Origin: Usitatibacter palustris
Lineage (GTDB): Bacteria; Pseudomonadota; Gammaproteobacteria; Burkholderiales; Usitatibacteraceae
Assembly (NCBI RefSeq): GCF_013003985.1
Contig: NZ_CP053073.1
Span: forward strand, 682,001-746,000
Direction: 5' to 3'
DNA: 64,000 bases
The number at the start of each line of letters is the position of its first letter. Position 1 is the first letter of the stretch. Shown here piece after piece: positions 9,564-18,960 of this stretch. The notes under the pieces are model-generated. The model was not told the DNA's origin. It was given only the letters and a program-made list of their open reading frames with translations, and made no database searches. Position numbers and translations under genes: made by a program.

Positions 9564-10324
9564 TGACCGACGCGATCGTCACCGAGAACCGCGACGCGAT
9601 CCTGCGCATCGAGATGCGCCGGCCCGAGCGCAAGAACGCGCTCACGCAGGCGATGTATTCCGCGCTCGCCGCAGCGCTCGACCAGGGTGAGGCGGATGCG
9701 TCCGTGCGCGCCATGCTCATCCACGGCCAGCCGGGGATGTTCACCGCCGGCAACGACGTGAAGGATTTCCTCGAGAATCCGAAGAAGGATCTCGACGCGC
9801 CCGTGTTCCAGTTCCTGCGCCGGTTGATTCGTGCCCGCAAGCCCATCGTCGCCGCGGTATCGGGCAACGCGGTCGGCGTGGGCACGACGATGCTGCTCCA
9901 TTGCGACTATGTCGTCGCCGACGAAAGCGCGCGTTTTGCCGTTCCGTTCACCAGCCTCGGCGTTTGCCCGGAAGCGGCCTCGAGCGTATCGCTTGCACTC
10001 GTGATCGGCTGGCGGCGGGCGAGCGAGATGCTGATGCTCGGCCAGCCCGTCGATGCCGCGACTGCGCTCGACTGGGGCCTGGTGAATCGCGTCGTGCCGG
10101 CGGCGGAGCTTGCCGCGGCCGCCGCAACGCAAGCGCGAGCATTTGCCGCGCAACCTGTGCAAGCCATGCGCGCGACGAAGGCGTTGTTGCGCGACCGGTT
10201 GTTGCCGATCTACGAGAAGGCGCTTGCGGACGAGGCCGGCGAATTCGGCCGGCTGCTGCAGACGCCCGATTCGCAGGAAGCTTTCCGCGCGTTCCTCGAG
10301 AAGCGCGCCCCGAAATTCGAATGA
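9563..10324 (+). CDS. Crotonase-family protein, probable delta3-delta2-enoyl-CoA isomerase
   Basis: 253-residue crotonase-fold protein. Hydratases use two glutamates; here the first site reads GVGTTMLLHC and lacks Glu, while the second is kept as E137 in LGVCPEAAS. One catalytic Glu at that place, with the PEAxS context, is the pattern of ECI2-type delta3,delta2-enoyl-CoA isomerases, which move cis/trans-3 double bonds so unsaturated fatty acids can enter beta-oxidation. The oxyanion hole motif is FTAGNDVKDF. Start and previous stop overlap by one base. Naive annotation would call it enoyl-CoA hydratase; isomerase is preferred from the active-site residues. Confidence 0.82.
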   Translation: MTDAIVTENRDAILRIEMRRPERKNALTQAMYSALAAALDQGEADASVRAMLIHGQPGMFTAGNDVKDFLENPKKDLDAPVFQFLRRLIRARKPIVAAVSGNAVGVGTTMLLHCDYVVADESARFAVPFTSLGVCPEAASSVSLALVIGWRRASEMLMLGQPVDAATALDWGLVNRVVPAAELAAAAATQARAFAAQPVQAMRATKALLRDRLLPIYEKALADEAGEFGRLLQTPDSQEAFRAFLEKRAPKFE

Positions 10325-10336
10325 GGAGAAAGCGAA

Positions 10337-11341
10337 ATGAATAACCGACAGATCCGACTCGCCGCGCGTCCCGTGGGCGTTCCCAAACCCAGCGACTGGA
10401 AGTTCATCGATGAACCCGTAGGCGAGCCCGCGGACGGCGAGGTGCTCGTGAAGGTGCTCTACCTATCGCTCGATCCGGCGATGCGCGGCTGGATGAACGA
10501 AGGCAAGTCGTACATCCGTCCCGTCGCGATCGACGAAGTGATGCGCGCCGGTGGCGTGGGCGTCGTGGTCGCGTCGAAGAGCGACCGGTTCAAGGTCGGC
10601 GACCACGTCGTGGGAACGCTCAACGTGCAGACCCACGCGCTCGTTCCCGAAAAGGCGCTCACGCGCATCGACCCGCGCCTGGCACCCCTGCCGGTGTACC
10701 TCTCGGTGCTGGGCATGCCCGGCATGACGGCGTATTTCGGATTGCTCGACGTGGGCCAGCCGAAGGAAGGCAACACGGTCGTGGTCTCGGGTGCGGCGGG
10801 CGCCGTGGGCGCGGTGGTCGGCCAGATCGCGAAGATCAAGGGTTGCCGCGTGGTGGGCATCGCCGGCGGCGCGGACAAATGCCGCTACGTCGTCGAGGAG
10901 CTCGGCTTCGATGCAGCGATCGACTACAAGACCGACGACGTGAAGAAGGCGCTGCGGGCGACGTGCGAGAAGGGCATCGACGTCTACTTCGACAACGTCG
11001 GCGGCGACATCCTCGATGCCGCGCTGGCGCACCTTGCCTTCAAGGCGCGCGTCGTGATCTGCGGCGCGATCTCGCAGTACAACAACACCACGCCCATCGT
11101 CGGTCCGGCGAACTACCTGTCGCTGCTGGTCAATCGCGCGCGCATGGAAGGGATGATCGTGTTCGACTACGCCGATCGCTATGCCGAGGCCGCGCGCGAG
11201 ATGGCGGGCTGGATGCAGGCGGGCAAGCTGAAGAGCCGCGAGGACGTGGTCGACGGACTCGACACGTTCCCCGACCGGCTGCTGATGCTCTTCAAGGGGG
11301 AGAACCAGGGAAAGCTCGTCCTGCGGGTCGCCAGCGCCTGA
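10337..11341 (+). CDS. NADP-dependent medium-chain oxidoreductase (CurA / prostaglandin-reductase-like)
   Basis: 334-residue zinc-free medium-chain dehydrogenase/reductase of the leukotriene-B4-dehydrogenase / CurA / YncB group, which reduces activated C=C double bonds with NADPH. Seen: N-terminal QIRLAARPVGVPKPSDW, the nucleotide-binding stretch VVSGAAGAVGAVVGQIAK, and the family block GIDVYFDNVGGDILDAAL. AGGAG at 10324-10328, eight bases upstream, supports ATG 10337. It closes the first operon and is followed directly by a promoter/operator region. In this setting it may act on 2-enoyl intermediates or stray enones; this is inference. Confidence 0.87.
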   Translation: MNNRQIRLAARPVGVPKPSDWKFIDEPVGEPADGEVLVKVLYLSLDPAMRGWMNEGKSYIRPVAIDEVMRAGGVGVVVASKSDRFKVGDHVVGTLNVQTHALVPEKALTRIDPRLAPLPVYLSVLGMPGMTAYFGLLDVGQPKEGNTVVVSGAAGAVGAVVGQIAKIKGCRVVGIAGGADKCRYVVEELGFDAAIDYKTDDVKKALRATCEKGIDVYFDNVGGDILDAALAHLAFKARVVICGAISQYNNTTPIVGPANYLSLLVNRARMEGMIVFDYADRYAEAAREMAGWMQAGKLKSREDVVDGLDTFPDRLLMLFKGENQGKLVLRVASA

Positions 11342-11347
11342 GTTACA

Positions 11348-11367
11348 ATTCAAACGCTCGTTTGAAT
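11348..11367. promoter_or_regulatory. Perfect 20-bp palindrome, fatty-acid-regulator-type operator
   Basis: ATTCAAACG-CT-CGTTTGAAT: two perfect 9-base arms around a 2-base spacer, in the only non-coding gap of the fad cluster, just after a -10-like TACAAT (11344-11349). The CAAACG/CGTTTG arms resemble sites bound by TetR-type fatty-acid regulators such as PsrA. The position suggests that a repressor blocks transcription of the second unit (11394 onward) until acyl-CoA is present. No regulator gene is in this window. Confidence 0.7.
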
Positions 11368-11393
11368 CGACGGGCGCCCCCAGCCGAGAGTCC

Positions 11394-11795
11394 ATGACCG
11401 CAAGCCTTCCGGAAGGCCAGCCCGTCCTTCGCATCATTCCCATGCCGGCGGATACCAACGCGCACGGCACCATCTTCGGCGGTTGGGTGATGGCGCAGGT
11501 CGACCTCGCGGGCAGCGTCCCGGCGGTCGAACGCGCCGATGGCCCCGTGGTCACGCTCGCCGTGAACTCGTTTCTCTTTCGCCAGCCGGTCTTCGTCGGT
11601 GACCTCGTCAGCATCTACGCGAAGGTCATCAAGGTCGGGCGCACGTCGATCACCGTCGACGTCGAGGTCTTTGCCCAGCGGCATCGCGACGTCGGCGGCG
11701 AAGCCGTGAAAGTCACCGAAGCCCAGCTCACTTACGTTGCGGTCGACGCCAACCGGCGGCCGCGCCCCGTACCGAACGCGACGCAGAGCGCGTAG
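11394..11795 (+). CDS. yciA: Acyl-CoA thioesterase, YciA family
   Basis: 133-residue hotdog thioesterase. NAHGTIFGGWVMAQVDLAG is the hallmark of the YciA/acyl-CoA hydrolase family, with Asp37 as the expected catalytic residue, followed by VTLAVNSFLFRQPVFVGDLV. These enzymes hydrolyse a broad range of acyl-CoA esters to free acid and CoA. It is the first gene after the palindromic operator and so probably the first gene of an inducible unit with the genes that follow. It ends 25 bases before the next start. Confidence 0.88.
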   Translation: MTASLPEGQPVLRIIPMPADTNAHGTIFGGWVMAQVDLAGSVPAVERADGPVVTLAVNSFLFRQPVFVGDLVSIYAKVIKVGRTSITVDVEVFAQRHRDVGGEAVKVTEAQLTYVAVDANRRPRPVPNATQSA

Positions 11796-11820
11796 CACCC
11801 GCATTCCAGGAGAAATTCGC

Positions 11821-14187
11821 GTGGAGAAATTCCTCGTCCGCAAGGCGGCCGTCCTCGGCGCCGGCGTCATGGGCGCCCAGATCGCCGCCCACCTCGCCAA
11901 TGCCAACGTGAAGCCGATCCTCTTCGACCTGCCCGCGAAGGAGGGCAAGGACAAGAGTGCGATCGCGCGCAAGGCGATCGACGGCCTCGCGAAGCTCGAA
12001 CCCAGCCCGCTCGCCACGCGCGGCGCGCTCGCGCAGATCGTGCCCGCCAACTACGACGACGATCTCGGGTTGCTTGCCGAATGCGACCTCGTGATCGAGG
12101 CGATCAGCGAGCGCATGGACTGGAAGAAGTCGCTCTTCGAGAAGGTCTCGCCGCACCTCGCGCCCAATGCGATCTTCGCGTCCAACACCTCGGGCCTGTC
12201 GATCACCGAACTCGCGAAGGCGATTCCCGCCGCGGCGCGCAAGCGCTTCTGCGGTATCCACTTCTTCAACCCGCCGCGCTACATGCGCCTCGTGGAGCTG
12301 ATCGCAACACCCGACACCGATCCGGCCGTGCTCGATGCGCTCGAGACCTTCCTCACGACGACACTCGGCAAGGGCGTGATCCGCGCGAAGGACACGCCCA
12401 ACTTCGTCGCCAACCGCGTCGGTGTCTTCTCGATGCTGGCGGCCATGCACCACACCGCGCAATTCAAGCTGGGCTTCGACGAAGTCGATGCACTCACGGG
12501 TCCCGCGATCGGCCGCGCAAAGAGTGCGACGTATCGCACCGCTGACGTGGTTGGCCTCGACACGATGTCGCACGTGATCAAGACGATGGGCGACACGCTG
12601 CCCGCCGATCCGTGGGCCGCGTTCTACCGCGCGCCCGAGTGGCTCGCCGCACTTGTTGCGAAGGGCGCGCTCGGCCAGAAGACCAAGGCCGGGATCTTCA
12701 CGAAGAAGGGCAAGGACATCCTGGTGCTCGACGTCGCGAAGCAGGATTACCGCGCCTCGGCCGGTGCGATGGCCGACGACGTGAAGGCGATCCTCAAGGA
12801 GAAGAACCCCGGCGAGCAGCTCGCGAAGCTGCGCGCCTCGGCGCATCCGCAGGGCCAGTTCCTGTGGGCGATCTTCCGCGACCTTTTCCACTACGTGGCC
12901 GTGCACACCGCCGACATCGCCTACAGCGCGCGCGACGTGGACTTCGCGATCCGCTGGGGCTTCGGCTGGTCGCGCGGCCCCTTCGAACTGTGGCAGGCCG
13001 CGGGCTGGAAGAAGGTCGCCGGCTGGATCCAGGAAGACATCGCCGCGGGGAAAACCATGGCGAAGGCGCCGTTGCCCGCGTGGGTCTTCGAGCGCGACGG
13101 CGTTCACGAGCCCGCCGGTTCGTTCTCGCCCGCGAGCGGCAAGCTCGTCGGCCGGTCGGATCTTGCCGTGTACAAGCGCCAGTATTTTCCGGAGACGGTG
13201 CTGGGCGAGAAGGCCGCGGATCGCGGCACGACGGTCTTCGAGGACGACGGCGTTCGCATGTGGCACCAGGGCGACGGCATCGCGATCGTTTCCTTCAAGA
13301 GCAAGATGCATTCGCTCGGCGCCGAAGTGCTCACCGGGCTCAACCGCGCGATCGACGAGGCGGAGAAGAATTTCGACGCCCTCGTGATCTGGCACGAAGC
13401 GCCGTTCGCGGTGGGTGCCAACCTCAAGGCCGCGCTCGAGTCGCTCAAGGCCGGCAAGTTCGATGAATTCGAGCAGATGGTCGCGCTCTTCCAGCAGACC
13501 TCGCAGCGCCTGAAGTACGCGCAGGTGCCGACCGTCGCGGCGGTGGAGGGCATGGCGCTCGGCGGTGGTTGCGAGTTCGTGATGCATTCCCAACGCGTGG
13601 TCGCCGCACTCGAGAGCTACATCGGCCTCGTGGAAGCGGGCGTTGGCTTGCTCCCCGCGGGCGGTGGCCTCAAGGAATTCGCGCAGCGCTCGGTCGCGTG
13701 GGCGAAAGGCGGCGACGCGTTCCCCGAGCTGCAGCGCTACTTCAAGCAGGCGGCGATGGGCGAAGTCTCGAAGAGCGCGGCCAACGCGCGGGAGATGGGC
13801 TACCTCAAGGCCGAAGACCTCGTGATCTTCCATCCGGCCGAATTGCTCCACGTCGCGAAGCAGCAGGCGCGCGCGATGGCGGAATCGGGCGTGCGTCCTT
13901 CACTCGCGCCCGCGCAGATTCCCGTGGCCGGCGACACCGGCATCGCGACACTCAAGATGCTCCTCGTGAACATGCGCGAGGGCGGCTTCATCTCCGGCCA
14001 CGACTACGAGATCGCCTCGCGCATCGCCGAAGTCGTGTGCGGCGGCGCGGTCGAGCCGGGCAGCATCGTCGACGAGAAGTGGCTGCTCGATCTCGAGCGG
14101 CGCAACTTCGTCGAGCTCGCGAAGATGCCCAAGACGCAGGAACGCATCGCTTTCATGCTCGAGAACGGCAAGCCCCTGAGGAACTGA
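11821..14187 (+). CDS. Bifunctional 3-hydroxyacyl-CoA dehydrogenase / enoyl-CoA hydratase (reverse domain order, FadN-like)
   Basis: 788-residue multifunctional beta-oxidation enzyme in which the dehydrogenase comes first and the crotonase domain last, the order known from Bacillus FadN and many proteobacterial homologues. Seen: Rossmann motif AVLGAGVMGAQIAAHLA at residues ~9-25, dehydrogenase His in GIHFFNPPRYMRLVELI, and C-terminal crotonase with both hydratase glutamates (E585 in GGGCEFVM, E605 in GLVEAGVGLLPAGGG). GTG 11821 is used; AGGAG at 11808-11812 is eight bases upstream. It pairs with the FadA-like thiolase at 15678. This second, differently built enzyme set suggests a separate substrate range from the fadJ-like gene at 3937. 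Confidence 0.92.
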   Translation: MEKFLVRKAAVLGAGVMGAQIAAHLANANVKPILFDLPAKEGKDKSAIARKAIDGLAKLEPSPLATRGALAQIVPANYDDDLGLLAECDLVIEAISERMDWKKSLFEKVSPHLAPNAIFASNTSGLSITELAKAIPAAARKRFCGIHFFNPPRYMRLVELIATPDTDPAVLDALETFLTTTLGKGVIRAKDTPNFVANRVGVFSMLAAMHHTAQFKLGFDEVDALTGPAIGRAKSATYRTADVVGLDTMSHVIKTMGDTLPADPWAAFYRAPEWLAALVAKGALGQKTKAGIFTKKGKDILVLDVAKQDYRASAGAMADDVKAILKEKNPGEQLAKLRASAHPQGQFLWAIFRDLFHYVAVHTADIAYSARDVDFAIRWGFGWSRGPFELWQAAGWKKVAGWIQEDIAAGKTMAKAPLPAWVFERDGVHEPAGSFSPASGKLVGRSDLAVYKRQYFPETVLGEKAADRGTTVFEDDGVRMWHQGDGIAIVSFKSKMHSLGAEVLTGLNRAIDEAEKNFDALVIWHEAPFAVGANLKAALESLKAGKFDEFEQMVALFQQTSQRLKYAQVPTVAAVEGMALGGGCEFVMHSQRVVAALESYIGLVEAGVGLLPAGGGLKEFAQRSVAWAKGGDAFPELQRYFKQAAMGEVSKSAANAREMGYLKAEDLVIFHPAELLHVAKQQARAMAESGVRPSLAPAQIPVAGDTGIATLKMLLVNMREGGFISGHDYEIASRIAEVVCGGAVEPGSIVDEKWLLDLERRNFVELAKMPKTQERIAFMLENGKPLRN

Positions 14188-14211
14188 CGCACCCTGGAGG
14201 TCGGGAAGGCC

Positions 14212-15657
14212 ATGAAGGGAAAAGCCGGCGGCGCGCTTTTCATGCTCCTGTTCTCGCTCCCGTTCGCGGGCGTGGGGCTCGGCGCGGCCTACGTGCTCGG
14301 CCAGAACGTCAGCGACATGTTCCGTGCGCAGGACTGGGTCGTCGTGAAGGCGAAAGTCCAGTCCGCGGAGCTCGTGAGCTCGCGCGGCAGCAAGGGCGGC
14401 ACGACCTATCGCGCCGAAGGCACCTACGAGTACGCGCTCGGCGGGCAGAACTACACGGGCACGCGCCTGGGCCTCGACCGGATGGGCGGCTCCGACAACA
14501 TCGGCGACTGGCACGAGACGATGGCGACCTACCTCAAGGACGCCAAGGCCGCGGACAAGCCGATCACGGTGTACGTGAACCCCGACAAGCCCGCCGAAGC
14601 GGTCGTCGATCGCGATTTGCGCTGGGCGTGGGTCCTGTTCGTCGGCGTCTTCGCCGTCATGTTCGGTGGCGCGGGCCTGGGAATCTTCATCGCCGGGCTC
14701 TATGCCGCGAATGCGCCGGCGCGCCAGAAGAAAGCGAAAGACCTTCGTGCGGGCGCGCGCGGGGGCGCCGGCGTCAAGTCCGACGGCGCGGGCGGCACGA
14801 TCGGCTTGTGGATTTTCGCGCTCATCTGGAACCTGATCTCGTTTCCGGTGGCGATGATCGCGGTGCCCGAACTCATCGAGAAGGGCGAGTACTGGGGCCT
14901 CTTCGTGCTCCTCTTCCCGATCATCGGTTCGTTCATCCTCTGGGGTGCGATCCAGTCGACGTACCTGGTCCTGCGCCGTGGGTCGGCGACGCTCACCGTC
15001 GATCCGCCGCGCCCCGCCGCCGGCGCGAGCTTCCATGGCGTGATGCGCTTCTCGCGCAGCGTGCCCGCGGGCGAGCGCTACAACGTGGAGCTCGTGTGCC
15101 TCAAGCGTGGCGCGTCGAGCTCGAGCGACGGCACGCGCCAGCTCGACGTCTGGTCGAAGACGATCGAGGCGCAAGCCGTACGCGGCGCCGACGGCGCCTC
15201 GAAGCTTTCGTTTCGGCACCAGGCGCCGGGGAACCAGCCGCCCACGACGCCCGACGACGAGACGGGCGAGCGCTACAAGTGGCGCATCGAGATCGAGCGC
15301 ATCGAGCCCAAGGGCCTGCCCTTCGGATTCGAAGTCGAGATCGCGCCCCGGCCCCACGGCGCGCTCGATTCATTCGCGGAACCCGAGTCCCTGCATTCCG
15401 GGTCGCCGGCATCGCCTGCCAACGTCCTCAACCCGGCGATGGAAGCGGAGCTCGCGAAGCTGTTCGGCGCGCAGAAGTACGCCACGATGCCCAAGGCGCA
15501 GCGCGAACTCATGGCGAGGCTCACGCCGCAACAGCGCGAGTGGTCGGCGAAGATCCACACGTGGTTCCCCCGCATCATGAAAGTCGTCATCGCGCTCGTC
15601 ATCCTGCAGTTCGTCGTCGGCGGCGTGGTCGCGATCGTCGGCATGATCAATTCCTGA
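14212..15657 (+). CDS. DUF3592 membrane protein
   Basis: 481-residue membrane protein of unknown function. A first hydrophobic segment covers residues ~8-32; the DUF3592-like extracytoplasmic part (about 40-130) includes TTYRAEGTYEYALGGQNYTG and ITVYVNPDKPAEAVVDRD. Further membrane spans lie at about 140-165, 200-222 and 230-252, and one at the C-terminus (about 455-478). A long soluble region lies between 260 and 450. DUF3592 proteins have no agreed role. It lies between dehydrogenase and thiolase of the same unit, with gaps of only 24 and 20 bases, so it is probably co-transcribed with beta-oxidation genes. Confidence 0.75.
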   Translation: MKGKAGGALFMLLFSLPFAGVGLGAAYVLGQNVSDMFRAQDWVVVKAKVQSAELVSSRGSKGGTTYRAEGTYEYALGGQNYTGTRLGLDRMGGSDNIGDWHETMATYLKDAKAADKPITVYVNPDKPAEAVVDRDLRWAWVLFVGVFAVMFGGAGLGIFIAGLYAANAPARQKKAKDLRAGARGGAGVKSDGAGGTIGLWIFALIWNLISFPVAMIAVPELIEKGEYWGLFVLLFPIIGSFILWGAIQSTYLVLRRGSATLTVDPPRPAAGASFHGVMRFSRSVPAGERYNVELVCLKRGASSSSDGTRQLDVWSKTIEAQAVRGADGASKLSFRHQAPGNQPPTTPDDETGERYKWRIEIERIEPKGLPFGFEVEIAPRPHGALDSFAEPESLHSGSPASPANVLNPAMEAELAKLFGAQKYATMPKAQRELMARLTPQQREWSAKIHTWFPRIMKVVIALVILQFVVGGVVAIVGMINS

Positions 15658-15677
15658 GTTCGCATTCGGAGATTTCC

Positions 15678-16880
15678 ATGACAAGACAAGTCCAGGACGC
15701 CTACATCGTTGCCGCCGTGCGCACGCCCGTCGGCAAGGCTCCGCGCGGGATGTTCCGCAACGTCCGACCCGATGACCTCCTCGCCCACGTGCTGAAGGGC
15801 GTGATGGCCCAGGTGCCCGGCCTTGATCCGAAAGACGTCGCCGACGTCGTGGTCGGCTGTGCGATGCCCGAAGCCGAGCAGGGGATGAACGTCGCGCGCA
15901 TCGGCGTGCTGCTCGCGGGATTTCCCGACAACGTTCCGGCGATGACGATCAACCGCTTCTGCTCGTCGGGCGTGCAGGCGGTTGCGATCGCCGCGGATCG
16001 CATCCGCACGGGCGATGACGATGTCGTGATCGCCGCGGGCACCGAGTCGATGTCGATGGTGCCGATGATGGGCAACAAGATCGCGCTCAACGACGCGGTG
16101 TTCACGAAGGACGAGAACGTCGCGATCGCCTACGGCATGGGCATCACCGCGGAAAACGTCGCGAAGCAGTGGAAGGTCACGCGCGAGGAGCAGGATGCGT
16201 TCGCGCTGGCGAGCCACCAGAAGGCCGCCGCCGCGATCGCCGCGGGCGCGTTCCGCGACGAGATCGTGCCCTACACGGTGGAATCGGCCGCACCCGACAT
16301 TGCAAGCGGGAAAGTGGTGCGCCGCAGCAAGATCGCGGATACCGACGAAGGCCCGCGCCTCGACTCGACGCTCGAGGGCCTTGCCAAGCTGAAGACGGTC
16401 TTCGCGGCCAAAGGGAGCGTTACCGCGGGCAACAGCTCGCAGATGTCCGACGGCGCGGCCGCGGTGATCCTCATGAGTGAACGTGCGCTCAAGCGCTACG
16501 GCGTGAAACCGATGGCACGCTTCATGGGCTTCGCCGTCGCCGGCGTACCTCCGGAAATCATGGGAATCGGGCCGATCAAAGCGATTCCCAAGGTCCTTTC
16601 GCAGTGCGGAATCGCGAAGGAAAAGCTCGATTGGATCGAATTGAACGAGGCGTTCGCCGCCCAGGCACTCGCGGTCATCAAGGATCTCGGTCTCGATCCG
16701 GCGAAGGTCAATCCTCAGGGGGGCGCCATCGCGCTGGGCCATCCGCTCGGCGCCACCGGCGCGGTGCGCGCGGCCACTTTGGTGCACGGATTGCGCCGAT
16801 CCGCAGGGCGGTACGGCATGGTCACGATGTGCATCGGAACGGGCATGGGTGCGGCGGGCCTCTTTGAGTCGCTCGCCTGA
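15678..16880 (+). CDS. fadA: Acetyl-CoA C-acyltransferase (FadA-like thiolase)
   Basis: 400-residue thiolase predicted to release acetyl-CoA from 3-ketoacyl-CoA. Nucleophilic Cys95 lies in [12 protein letters not shown], the His motif is [16 protein letters not shown], and the second Cys is in [17 protein letters not shown] a few bases upstream supports ATG 15678. The length matches FadA (about 390) and acetyl-CoA acetyltransferases; the reverse-order bifunctional enzyme upstream makes the beta-oxidation role more likely than biosynthesis. It is the last gene of the second fad unit. Confidence 0.9.
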   Translation: MTRQVQDAYIVAAVRTPVGKAPRGMFRNVRPDDLLAHVLKGVMAQVPGLDPKDVADVVVGCAMPEAEQGMNVARIGVLLAGFPDNVPAMTINRFCSSGVQAVAIAADRIRTGDDDVVIAAGTESMSMVPMMGNKIALNDAVFTKDENVAIAYGMGITAENVAKQWKVTREEQDAFALASHQKAAAAIAAGAFRDEIVPYTVESAAPDIASGKVVRRSKIADTDEGPRLDSTLEGLAKLKTVFAAKGSVTAGNSSQMSDGAAAVILMSERALKRYGVKPMARFMGFAVAGVPPEIMGIGPIKAIPKVLSQCGIAKEKLDWIELNEAFAAQALAVIKDLGLDPAKVNPQGGAIALGHPLGATGAVRAATLVHGLRRSAGRYGMVTMCIGTGMGAAGLFESLA

Positions 16881-16992
16881 AATACCCCTCGGAATTGTTG
16901 TGTTTTGCCGATTGATTAATGACAATACAGCCAGAAAATCGCCCAGTCATAAGGGCACGATAGAAACGAAGCCAACTCAGGAGAAACGGCTC

Positions 16993-18924
16993 ATGAAATT
17001 TCCCAACGGCCTTGCCGTGAAACCGCTCGTGGCTGCGCTCGCGCTCTGTGGCGCGATGCCGGCATTCGCCTATCAGTTCAAGACAGGTGACGATTTCAGC
17101 GCGAGCATCGACACGACACTCACGTATGGCGCTTCGTGGCGCGCGAAGTCACCCGACCAGAACCTTATCGGCCAGGCGAACGGCGGCACGACGCGTTCGG
17201 TGAACGAGGACGACGGCAACCTCAACTACAAGAAGGGCGACATGTTCTCGAACGCCGTGAAGGCGACCGTGGACCTCGAGCTCAAGTGGAAGAACTTCGG
17301 TTTCTTCGGCCGCGGCCTGATGTTCTATGACTTCGAGAACGCCGACAGCGACAAGCTCGGCCCGACGGGCCAGGATCGCCTGGGCAAGGACGTGAAGGGC
17401 CTCGACGGCTTCTTCTACGGTTCCTTCGATCCGATGGGCAAGAACCTGCGCGTGCGCGTCGGCAGCCAGGTGATCAGCTGGGGCGAAAGCACGTTCATCC
17501 CCAACGGCATCAACGTGATCAACCCGGTCGACCTCTCGAAGCTGCGCATTCCCGGTTCGGAGCTGAAGGAAGCGTTCATTCCGACGATGGGCGTGTGGGC
17601 GAGCCTCGAGCTCACGAAGAACGCGTCGGTCGAAGGCTTCGTCCTCACCAACTGGGACAAGGTGAAGCTCGATCCGAAGGGTTCGTACTTCTCCACCAAC
17701 GACGCCGCATCCGACGATGCCACGCGCGTCATCGTGTCGTTCGGCCGTCGCCAGGACGAGCACTTCCCGGTGGGCAACCCGGTGCCGCCGGGAATCCCGG
17801 GCCTCAGCACCACGGCGGTCGCGCTCTATGGCGCGTATAACCCAGCCGCTTCGGTGTGGGCGCCGCGCATCGCCGACAAGGATGCGAGCGATGACGGCCA
17901 GTGGGGTGTCGCGTTCCGTTACCTCGCGCCCGAGCTCAACAACACCGAGTTCGGCCTGTTCTACATGAACTACCACAGCCGCACGCCGTACTTCACCGGC
18001 ATCCGCGGCACGCCGACGTCCATCCTCACGGGCGGCCCGCTGATCACGCCGATCTGCGGCAACGCGGCGCTGCGTTCGCTCTGCCACACGGGAACGGCGC
18101 GGTACTTCGTCGAGTATCCGGAAGACATCCACCTCGTCGGCCTGAGCTTCAACACGGCCGGTCCCCAGGGCGTCGCGCTGCAGGGTGAAGTGGCTTATCG
18201 CTCGAACCTGCCGGTGCAACTCTCGACGACCGAGCTGATCATGGCCGCGCTGGGCATCCCGAACCTGATCACGGGCTACACGCAGATCCCGGGACAGCCG
18301 GTCGGCGCAACGGCCGCGACGCTGGTTCCGGAAGGTACGGTGATCCCCGGCTACATGCGGCTCAAGTCGACCCAGGCGCAGATGACCGCGACCAAGTCGT
18401 TCCCGAGCACCATGGGCGCGGACACGCTGGTGCTCGTCGGCGAAATCGGCGGGACGTGGTTCCACAACCTGCCGTCCGACCAGAAGTTCGCAGGCCCCGC
18501 GACCTACCTGCCGGCCACGCAGCTCGGTGCCCTTGCCGGCAGCGCCTTCTCGGTGCAGGAGACGGGTTACCTCACGTCGTACTCGTGGGGCTACCGGCTC
18601 GCGGCGCGCATGGACTACAGCAACGCGCTCTATAGCGGCACGCTCTCGCCGCGCATTGCCTGGTCGCATGACGTGAAGGGTGTCAGCCCGACGTTCAACC
18701 AGGGCACGAAGGCGGTGTCGCTGGGCCTGGCGTGGGACTACCAGAAGCGCTGGATCGTCGATGCCCAGTGGACGGACTTCTCGGGCGGACGCACGTACTG
18801 CGGCACGGACACGTTGCCTGCCGGCACGGTATTGCCGCCGGGACAAAGCGCGTCCTGGTGCTCGAGCGCGAACCCGCTGAAGGATCGCGGCTTCTACTCG
18901 TTCAGCGTCAGCTACGCGTTCTGA
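16993..18924 (+). CDS. DUF1302 outer-membrane protein
   Basis: 643-residue exported protein of the DUF1302 family. A signal peptide ends at about MPAFA (residue ~26); the rest is rich in alternating aromatic/polar strands and ends in SFSVSYAF, a C-terminal aromatic typical of outer-membrane beta-barrels. AGGAG at 16979-16983 is nine bases before the ATG. The 112-base leader is AT-rich and probably holds the promoter of this operon, but no clear -35/-10 pair was found. DUF1302 genes are commonly found next to DUF1329, YCF48-like and RND genes, as here. A role in moving hydrophobic compounds across the outer membrane is likely but unproven. Confidence 0.85.
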   Translation: MKFPNGLAVKPLVAALALCGAMPAFAYQFKTGDDFSASIDTTLTYGASWRAKSPDQNLIGQANGGTTRSVNEDDGNLNYKKGDMFSNAVKATVDLELKWKNFGFFGRGLMFYDFENADSDKLGPTGQDRLGKDVKGLDGFFYGSFDPMGKNLRVRVGSQVISWGESTFIPNGINVINPVDLSKLRIPGSELKEAFIPTMGVWASLELTKNASVEGFVLTNWDKVKLDPKGSYFSTNDAASDDATRVIVSFGRRQDEHFPVGNPVPPGIPGLSTTAVALYGAYNPAASVWAPRIADKDASDDGQWGVAFRYLAPELNNTEFGLFYMNYHSRTPYFTGIRGTPTSILTGGPLITPICGNAALRSLCHTGTARYFVEYPEDIHLVGLSFNTAGPQGVALQGEVAYRSNLPVQLSTTELIMAALGIPNLITGYTQIPGQPVGATAATLVPEGTVIPGYMRLKSTQAQMTATKSFPSTMGADTLVLVGEIGGTWFHNLPSDQKFAGPATYLPATQLGALAGSAFSVQETGYLTSYSWGYRLAARMDYSNALYSGTLSPRIAWSHDVKGVSPTFNQGTKAVSLGLAWDYQKRWIVDAQWTDFSGGRTYCGTDTLPAGTVLPPGQSASWCSSANPLKDRGFYSFSVSYAF

Positions 18925-18960
18925 TTCCAGGGACTACATAAAATGATCCGGAGGAAACCC

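Noticed and set aside
18943-18960. ATG 18943 as start of the DUF1329 gene
   Set aside because: The GGAGG ribosome site lies after it and before ATG 18961, and the signal peptide begins cleanly at the later Met.
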